Part shown: one piece after another, positions 1-9,000 of the stretch
Layout: every line of letters begins with the position of its first letter
Numbering within the stretch: the first letter of the stretch is position 1
Assembly: GCF_945859685.1 (NCBI RefSeq)
Contig: NC_079147.1
Coordinates: 17,587,289 to 17,651,288 of the forward strand
DNA: 64,000 bases
Reading direction: 5' to 3'
Source: Eupeodes corollae
Lineage: Eukaryota; Arthropoda; Insecta; Diptera; Syrphidae
The notes under the pieces: model-generated
The model's input: the letters and a program-made list of their open reading frames with translations, nothing else
What the model was told of the DNA's origin: nothing
The model's database searches: none
Position numbers and translations under genes: made by a program

Positions 1-648
1 AGCATCTTTGAAAAAATACGGTCCAATGATTCCACCAGCGGCGTACAAACAACACCAAACAGTGCATTTTTCGGGATGCATGGGCAGTTCTTGAACGGCT
101 TCTGGTTGCTCTTCACTCCAAATGCGGCAATTTTGCTTATTTACGTAGCCATTCAACCAGAAATGAGCCTCATCGCTGAACAAAATTTGTCGATAAAAAA
201 GCGGATGTTCTGCCAACTTTTTTAGGGCCCATTCACTGAAAATTCGACGTTGTGGCAGATCGTTCGGCTTCAGTTCTTGCACGAGCTGTATTTTATACGG
301 TTTTACACCAAGATCTTTGCGTAAAATCTTCCATGTGGTCGAATAACACAAACCCAATTGCTGCGAACGGCGACGAATCGACATTTCACGGTCTTCAGCA
401 ACACTCTCAGAAACAGACGCAATATTCTCTTCTGTACGCACTGTACGCATTCGTGTGCTTGGTTTAATGTCCAATAAAGTAAACTGAGTGCGAAACTTGG
501 TCACAATCGCATTAATTGTTTGCTCACTTGGTCGATTATGTAGACCATAAATCGGACGTAAAGCGCGAAACACATTTCGAACTGAACACTGATTTTGGTA
601 ATAAAATTCAATGATTTGCAAGCGTTGCTCGTTAGTAAGTCTATTCAT
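1..648 (-). CDS. mariner transposase, N-terminal two thirds, open frame
   Basis: Transposase of the mariner copy at the window start; it would bind the terminal repeats and cut and paste the element in the nucleus. Read on minus from ATG 646-648, I see no stop to the window edge (about 216 residues). The start matches the family: MNRLTNEQRLQIIEFYYxNQ, a helix-turn-helix for terminal-repeat binding, followed by a second HTH around residues 90-125. The first catalytic aspartate is kept (FSDEAHFW, about residue 175). Compared with the copy at 49834-50839, this one has the five bases missing there, so the frame runs through KPYKIQLVQE, and it carries one extra in-frame Ala codon before GGIIGPYFF. 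The DNA-binding part and first Asp look functional, but the C-terminal half with the other two Asp is outside the window. Confidence 0.85.
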   Translation of the reverse strand, partial: MNRLTNEQRLQIIEFYYQNQCSVRNVFRALRPIYGLHNRPSEQTINAIVTKFRTQFTLLDIKPSTRMRTVRTEENIASVSESVAEDREMSIRRRSQQLGLCYSTTWKILRKDLGVKPYKIQLVQELKPNDLPQRRIFSEWALKKLAEHPLFYRQILFSDEAHFWLNGYVNKQNCRIWSEEQPEAVQELPMHPEKCTVWCCLYAAGGIIGPYFFKDA

Positions 649-760
649 GATGAAATGTCAAAGCTTACTGAGCATCTTTCTCTTTGACACCATGTCTGAA
701 ATCCCGCGTGATCTGTCAAATACTAATGCATGAAAATCCTAACCTCAAAAAATCACCCTT
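1..760 (-). mobile_element. DD41D mariner (rosa/Visitor-type), copy 1, cut by window edge
   Basis: This is the 5' part of a mariner-like DNA transposon on the minus strand. Its outer end reads AATCACCCTT followed by TA (761-762), which matches the end of the complete copy at 49655-50952; the remaining ~550 bp lies outside the window. About 110 bp separate the terminal repeat from the transposase start. It is nearly identical to the second copy, so both come from one recently active family. The TA next to the end is the expected half of a mariner target duplication. Confidence 0.9.
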
Positions 761-762
761 TA

Positions 763-1740
763 CATACCTTACTTACCTGTGCCCTGTGCAGTGTTCAACC
801 AGAAAAAAAAAAATATATGTATAATATACTCTACCTACCTGTGCCCCGTTCCTATAAAAAAGAAAATCTATATATGTATATACCCTGTGCACGACATACG
901 ATCTGCATACACCCTCATCATCATCAGCAACAACAGCAGAAGCAGCAGCAGCGCCGCAGCAGAAGCAGCAGTAGCAGTACCCCCAAAATTGTTCTCGATG
1001 AAAGTGAAAAGTGTCCCTCCCTCAACCTACTCCATATACCTATGACATAATTATGTACATAGGCCCTATGTACATAATTAACTACTTCCTAACCTACCCT
1101 CCCCTCTGAATTTTATTTGTGTGTAATCCCAAAAGTGTGATTTCGTGTCGGTTTTAAAGTTTGTGTTTAATTATAAGTTTTTTTTAAAGAAGAAAAGGAA
1201 TAGTCAAATATTTAAAGGCCAAAATAAAAATGAAGAAGTAAAAAAAATTAAATGGGAATAATAAATAATAATAGTAGATAAATTAAACCACACATTTTAT
1301 AAGAAAAAAAAATCTAGCCAAAGTAAGTTTATTTTCTTTTTTTCTTGTTTTTAGTGCATTTTGGTTTTAATTTTCTTTATTGTTTGGTAGTATATGTTAC
1401 CTGATGGTTTTTTTTCTTTTTTTTATTCCCTTATTTTTTTTTCTTATTTCTTTTTACTTTTAATCTTTATTTAATTCTTTTATTTTAATATTTAATTTTG
1501 TTTTTTTTTTCATATTCAACTTTTATTTAAATTTCCTTTAACTTATATTTAATTTATATAAAATTTTAATTTTTCTTTAATGTTATTTTTTTTTATATAA
1601 TTTCTAATTAAGTTTTAATAGAATCATTAAAAGTTATAACGTTTTAAAACAAAGAAACAATATGGTCTTTCTCTGAAGATAATTTCCGGTTGTTTTTACT
1701 TTGGGAAGGCGGTTTTCTCTTTCTTTTAACTTCTAGCTAG
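763..1740. other. AT-rich gap with simple repeats
   Basis: No gene is visible. Three related ACYTACCTGTGCCC blocks lie at about 770-900, followed by a CAG/CAA-rich stretch (920-980) typical of a slipped microsatellite and a perfect palindrome at 1048-1080. From 1300 to 1620 the plus strand is mostly T. Short reading frames across the CAG tract have no recognisable domain. Confidence 0.5.
1048..1080. repeat. perfect 16-bp inverted repeat around one base
   Basis: The arm TAATTATGTACATAGG (1048-1063) is followed by a single C (1064) and its exact reverse complement (1065-1080). It could form a cruciform or a dyad protein site. No target duplication or element ends are visible next to it. Confidence 0.8.
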
Positions 1741-2880
1741 GGTGGCCGGCTAGATACCCTAGGACTGGGGTAGAGGTGACGCACATGGAGTAAGGTGCGT
1801 TTGGCGAAGCAAAAGGGTGAGTTAGGGGCTACTACATAAATAGGAGGTTGTAGAAGCCAAGGTGGTATCCGTCGGATACAAAGGGTGGGCAAATCCTCCG
1901 AGTTTCATCACCATCAACGACCCTCCCCCTCTATAGGGATCACTCTCCCCAACACCTGGACAATTCGGGTCTCCATTTTTGTTTCTTATTTCATTTATGT
2001 ATGGCATGAAGTCGTAACCCCGTCTAGTGCTGCGGTAGCAAGAACCCCCCCGTCGGCGAGCTAGTTCGTGCGAAAGCAAGCATGCCAAGCTACCGTGTCC
2101 TGGACACCCTCTCCTTTCTGCTGCCAGGATCAGCCCCGGGAGCCTGTAGTCCGAGGTTGTAATGGTAGTAAGGAAAGGAGAGGTTTACACCCAAGTGGGT
2201 TCGTTTCAAGAGAGGGCATGAGAAGCGTGCGGTCGAAGATGTTGAGAGGTTTAAAAGCAGGAATGAAGTTCGAAAGTTTTGTGAACAGGTGAAACGAAAT
2301 TCACAGGTACATAAACATAGAACCGAAGGCTGCAAAGACAAAAGTGGAAAAATCATAGTGGAACCGCAGTCAATGCTGAGAATATGGAAGGACCACTTCT
2401 GCAGACTGTATAACGGCGACGAAGAACTGAATTCCGCTGTCAGGCAGGATGAAACATTGAACATAGACGACGAAAGCCAACAATCCCGTCTTCCCCACTT
2501 TGACGAAGATTGCCATATCTAAGCTGAAGCCTAATAAAGCCGCTGGACCAGATGGCTTGAATGCCGAGCTCTTTAAAGCAGCTGGAGATAAAACACTATA
2601 GCTGGAAAGCACGCCCTATGAGTGGAACCTCAGTAGACCTCTAAACTGCACCAACTATAGAGGAATCAGTCTTCTTAACATCGCCTACAAAATCTTCTTT
2701 GCTGTCATATGTGAACGTATAATGCCCATCGTCAACAACCTGATAGGTCCTTATCAGTGTGGCCTTAGACCGGGAAAGTCCACAGCCGTTCAAATATTCA
2801 CATTACGGCAGATCCTGGAAAAATCCCAAGAACACCAAATTGACACTTACCATCTTTTCATCGATTTCAAGCCCGTATAA
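1740..2880 (+). pseudogene. RTE-clade LINE fragment, decayed
   Basis: A broken non-LTR retrotransposon copy. From 2210 the plus strand reads the linker and N-terminal RT region of an RTE protein (VKRNSQVHKHRTEGCKDKSG, then WKDHFCRLYNGDEELN). It then continues in shifted frames through a PAGPDGL-like segment (2540), an NYRGISLLNIAYKI block (2655) and a CGxRPGKSTA block (2760), ending at DTYHLFIDFK near 2870. The GC-richer stretch 1740-2210 may be the element's own 5' region but I could not confirm that. Frame changes and in-frame stops show it is dead. It shares blocks with the copies at 8664-9805 and 23385-23756. Confidence 0.7.
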
Positions 2881-3019
2881 TACTAAATAATACTACAACT
2901 AAAACTTAAGATGGTGCCTGACATTTGTAATAAATTAAACTATAAATTTAAATGGAGTAGTGATACTTCCACTAACTTTTGGTTTTTTCAATTTAAAAAT
3001 GTTTTAATTATTCTTATAG

Positions 3020-6000
3020 AAACAACAGCACTTGAGTGTAAGCCTAGTGACTACATTTGTGTCTATGAAAAAAGAGGTGAGAACATAATTTGTTAAAATA
3101 TGTCGTTGAAAATTTATTTTTTATTAAATATTATTTATTTAGATATTTTTATCAATGCCAAACAAAGGGCAATTGAAAGTTTTAATGTCCCTAAAGCAGA
3201 AAGTAATGTAATAGATTGTGCTTGCCTTCCAAGTTGTAGCAGTCTTACTTATCCTATAACATTGAATAAAATACCAATAGATAAGTATGGAAAAAGTTAT
3301 CACTTTTGTGCTTTTAATAATATACATTGTTTGTATCTATTTTATTTTTAAATTAAAGTATTTCAGGTGAAGCTATGTTAACACGTGTTGATATATTTTA
3401 TCAATCAGAAGTTATGATGAAATATTTAACTACAATGAAATACACGATTTGGGATCTAACCGGTGAGTAGGACAAGTTTTTTTACAACACATAAACCAGA
3501 GGTATGAATTTATAACAATTACTTGGAAACCCTAAAAATCCGTTTGACAGTTAACAACTTAAAACTTTTAAGTTATTGAAATTCTCAAAAATATTGCTAT
3601 AAGCCTAACGAGCTGTCAAAGAACAGACCGTTCAAAATCTTAACAGAGAATTAATTGAATCCATCATCACATTCGAACTTTTCTTGTATGTTTTACCAAT
3701 GGGTTAAAGATGGTTTCGGAATGAATTTTTGACACTTATACAATGATAAAATGGCGATTGATTTTTGATTCCTGCGAAGCTTTCTTTGATTCGCTGTCAA
3801 ATTTTTGCCGTTATATGAAAAGCTATACATTTTTTGATTGATCTGGAAAATCTAAAGTTTTTTGACGTTTCCGGAAGTTTTTACTTAGTAAAATTTTGGG
3901 TGCGTAAAGTCAAAAAATGTTAATTCCCATGGTGTAAGAATTTTGGATACTTTCTGTGCTTATTTATACAAATTTTGTCTCTTTTTTGAATCAAACTGTT
4001 TTCAAAATCTGAACTTTATTATTATTTTAATATTTCACTGTAATGGCGTTAGGGTTTCCAAAAACCACAACGTCCAAATTAAAAATATCGTAGCGCCTAA
4101 AACAATTTTATTATTATTTGTTGTAGGATTTGGGCAATATTACAGAAGCATTTCGTGTAAGAACTTTTTCGACATTCAAGGATTGAAAAGAAGCGTTCGG
4201 TTTTATTGCCCAACAAAATTATTTCAGGGGAAAATGCCACAAAACCCAAAGTCAATGTCATATTGCCTAAATCAATTTTAAAATATCGTTAAGTCCAAAT
4301 TATTAACATTTCTAACAAAATTGTTGAAAACTTTGAGCGCTACGACATTTTGAGTTTTAAATTGTTTCGCTCAAATGGAAACATGAAACGAAAACTAAGT
4401 CAGATCGCCCAAAAACTCAGAACGTCAAGAAACAAAGAAACTTTGCACTCATCAAACTTCGCACAACTTCCCCAAATCCAGTAGTAAGCCCAAGCCGGGC
4501 GTTATGACATTTCCAAATTTCGGCGTTATGACATTGAAAGTTGGTTTGGGTCATATGACATTTACAATGTTTTTTTTTTGGGTCTTATGTCATTTTATGA
4601 TTTGGGTGATTATGTAGTTGGGTGATAAGAAGATGGAAATCATAATCGTCTTAATGCCCAAAATAATTATCACAAAGGCCAAACACTATGCCCCGAATTC
4701 AAAATTAAATTTCTTTTGGGCCAAATGACATCTAATAATTTGGGCTCTTTTATTTAAAATTTATTAAAAATTCGATTTGGTTTTTTGACATTTTAGAATT
4801 TGGGCGTTACGGTTTTGGTCGAAAAGGCCTAACGTCAATAGAACTCATAATAATTATTTATATTTTTCTTTGCACTCAACTAAAGACAAATTTTAGTGAT
4901 GTAAAGTTCTAAGTTTCTAACTGTCAGTCATATATTCCTGATTTTATTTTGGGCACATAAGGAGCTTCATTTGAATTCTAATGCATTCTTTGAACATACA
5001 TTTTAACCAAGCAAACTAGTTAGTTGGCCAAGTGTCATAAACTTCAAACTTGGAACCTTACTTCACAAGCCACGACTTTCAGTTGATAGTACTTAATTGT
5101 CACAAAAAAACTTCTCAGACAAAGAAATAATGGTGGTGCAAAATCGTCAACTCCTTATTGTGTGGATAGCCGAAAGGTGAACTAACGACGAACTTTGGAT
5201 TCCTCTGAAGAACAAGCGCCAACAATCTATAAGCCACAGACGAAAAGGAAAACCCGATTTCACGAACCCCCCCCCCTACTTGCAAGCGAAAAAACGGATA
5301 ACGATTAAAGTGTTTGTACATGGAATGTGCCTAACATCAATCGACCGCTTTAAGCTTTTAGGATGTTAGCAAAAGAGTGACAACAATCCGCATTAAGTCA
5401 AAATTCCACCACCTGAGCCTTATCAACGCGCATGTTCTAACGGAAAAAAAGATTGACACTATCAAAGAAGAATTTTTTGAGCTCCTGGCCAAAACCTATA
5501 GCAACGCACCAAGAATGAGTTAAAAATTGTTTGCGAAACTTTATGCCAAAATTAGTGGGTCAATCGCAAGAAATAACCTGCACGACATCACGTTTGAAAA
5601 CGGACTCAGGCTTGTCGACTTAATAGCCGAAAAGAACATGGTGCTGAGGAGCACTACATTTCTTCTTCCAGATATCCACAAAGGCACTTGGTGAGCCCCC
5701 GCTGATCGAACCTGCAACCAAATCGATCATGTTCCTATCGACGGAAGTCACAGCTTGGCATTCGCAAGAAGAGATCATCCAACATAGATTCCGACCAATA
5801 TCTAATTGGTGCAAAACTGCGAGTGCGAATATCCATAGAAGCCATTAGGTGAACATCAACCACGAGGAGAAGATTCAAACTTGGAAGACTGCAGCAGGAA
5901 AACAACGCCAATGCCTTTTTCGACAAAATATCCTTAGAGCTTGAAAAAAAACAAGCAACGGGTGAGATCTGTCCGGAGTCCCACTTTGCCAACCAACAAT

Positions 6001-9000
6001 AACGAGTCAAAAGGCATTCAACGGGACTTACTAGCCACCGTGAGCCTGCAAAAATTAGAAGGGAAATACTATAGTGGAGACGCAGCTGATGCCTACAATT
6101 TTGTAACGAATCCTATTGATTTCACCCTTCATACTTTACGCTCACACTATGAACTATAGCCTACAGGAAGCTATAGTCCAGTCCTGTAAGCAGGAATGAA
6201 GGGTGTTCCGGTATCTCTTTGGTTGGCATGCTTGCAATGGGCTTAGCTCGTCGAAAATGGCTGGGTTCTTTTCAAGGGATACCAAAACGAGTGTTCCGTA
6301 AAATCATGCCGAAATGGTTGTGGTATAAAAACGCAGATAATACAAACAATTTTGGATCTAAAAAAATGTTAGGACCCTAAATTCATCCTTAAGAAAAACA
6401 AATAAATTACTATTCAAATTTCGACAAATCAAAAGGATTGATCGAGAAAGAAATTTAAAGTAACAACCTTAGAGAAGGAAGGACTCGATGTTATGTCCAT
6501 AAGGGGTATATCCCACCCACGCATCACTAACGTGGTACGACCTTGGCTACTGCTACCTCGATGTCGTTGCCAGTAACCCCCTAACTTCATATGTGGTGGC
6601 TTACCGAAGGTTTTCTAAAATGGTCACATTTACCCTATGAATAATATTTTAGCAATCCATGAAAATTACTAACTCGTAAAATTCATCTATTTATCAATTT
6701 AAAGTCATAATTCATTAACTTTATTAAAACGTTATAAATTTTATTTTATTTTACGAAAAAAGTAAATAAAATATGCATATATAAAGGAGAGAAAAAAATT
6801 ATAAACTAAAGAACAAAAATGAGATAAAAATAATAATATAATATAAAATACAAATGTTCATTTGTAAAGCTTTTGACAATGTTTTAATCTCGGAATTATT
6901 AAGAGCGTTGAGATCTTTCAGAAGTTTGTAATCAGCACCATGTTCAACCATTGGTTGGCCAAACAATGCTTCGTATGGCGGTACACTTGTAGCGGAATGT
7001 ATTGTTGTGCGGAGAGCGCACGCGATTGATGGGAGATGTAAATCCCAATTACGTTGGTCTTGATCGATATAAGCTGCTAAAATTGATCGATTCACCCTCT
7101 CGCTTGCGTTAGCTAGAGAGGAGTAAGCTGCGGTTCTCACATAATTAATACCAAACGAAACCATGAGCTTTTAAAATTCCTTGCTTGTAAACTGTTTTCC
7201 GTAAATGCTTTTCCCATTGGTGGTCTAAGGGAACTGTTCGGTGCTTTACATGATTTACAAACATCACACGATGCAATATAAGCTTTCACCTGAGTTGCCA
7301 TGCCAGGCCAAAAGAAACGAGTACGCCATGCGATGCTCTCGGCGGCCGATGAGCCGACCCTATCAAACGATCGGTTAAGGCTTCCGGAACCCAGATCTTC
7401 CAAATAAGGTCATCCTCAAACGGATTACCTGTGCAATGTTGGACCTTCTTATAAACGAAATTATTTGATACTTGAAGATCCGCTAGCTGGTTCTTTTGAT
7501 TTCTGACTGTGTCGATGATCTTTAAATATTCCTCACATTGAAAACTGGGGTCTCGAAGATCTACATATGTGTAGCGCGTCAAAGTCTTCGTTCACAACCG
7601 AAACATAGTGATCCAGTGCTTCTATTTCAAATACCCTCGATAGAGCATCAGGGACAACGTTCTGTGAACCTTTCCGATGTTCGATTGTGAAATCAAAAAC
7701 TTGAAGCTGCAGGCTCCATCTTGCCAAACGACCGCTTAGGTCTTTTTTGACTCATCAGCCACTTTAAACTTGCATGATCGGTGATTATCTTAAAGGCTTG
7801 ACCTTCCACGTATGCTAACTCCGACCACTGCTGCTAAACACTCGCGTTCTGTAACCCTATAATTGCGTTGTGCCTTATTCAGTTTCTGTGAATGGTAATA
7901 TATAGGTTTTTCATTACCTTCATTGTCAAGTTGACAGAGAACACAGCCAATGCCTGTGTTTGATGCGTCGCATAGGATTATAAATTCCTTACTAAAATCT
8001 GGGTTTTTTAAAACAGGATCAGAAGTCAATGTCGCTTTTAAGTTTTCGAAAGCTTTTACAGCTTCTTCTGTAAACTAAAATTTCTTTCCTTTCTTCAAAC
8101 AATCTGTAAGAAAAGATCATTTTGACCAGCTATTAATAGCGATGAAGCGCATGATCCCGCCAACGAGCAGCCCCGATAAATCCAATGTTTTGAGATCAGA
8201 TATGCGATAACCAGCCTGAAGTTGAACAAAGCGGCCGTGAAAGCTTACAGGTGGAGCATTCCAAGCACCAGGGAACTGATCTGGTAAGGAGCATGAACCA
8301 ACTCACCAAAATATGTTCTGAAGAAAGCATGCCCGATGAGTGGAATTCAAGCACTATCTGTCCGATAAAAGACGTGAACGCCTTCTCTGCACCAACTAAA
8401 GAGGCATCGTACTTTTAAACACCGCCTGTTTACGCCTGAAGCCATTCACAGATGAACTGATTGGCCATTATCAGTTTAGCTTCAGGCCTGGAAAATCTAC
8501 CATCGACAAAATTTTCACTCTACGTCAAATAATGGAAAAGACCTTAGAATATGGCATCGATACGCATCATCTTTTCATCGATATTAAAGCAGCCTATGTC
8601 AGTGTCAACAGGAAATAACTATACCGTGCCATGTCGAGTTTTCGTTTCTCTGCTTAACTAATAATAATAAACCTGATTGGTCCTTATCAGTGTGGCTTCA
8701 GACCAGGAAAGTCCACTATCGACCAAATATTCACACTACGGCAGATCTTGGAAAAAACCCAGGAGCTTCAAATCGATACCCACCATCTCTTTATCGATTT
8801 TAAAGCCGCGTATGACAGCATCTATAGGGAAGAGCTCTACCGAGCAATGTCTAGTTTTGGCATCCCTGTCAAACTTATCCGTTTGTGCAGAATGACGATG
8901 GAGAATGCACGCTGCTCTATCAAGGTCGGAAAAGATCTTACCGATGCATTTGATGTCAAAAAAGGTTTTAGACAAGGCGATGCACTGTCATGCGACTTCT

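Noticed and set aside
252..467. Small + strand frame, repeated at 50446-50658
   Set aside because: Antisense to the mariner transposase in both copies.
1740..2180. GC-richer stretch taken as rDNA or an R2-type site
   Set aside because: No match to conserved rRNA segments that I recognise; it precedes RTE coding sequence in the same orientation.
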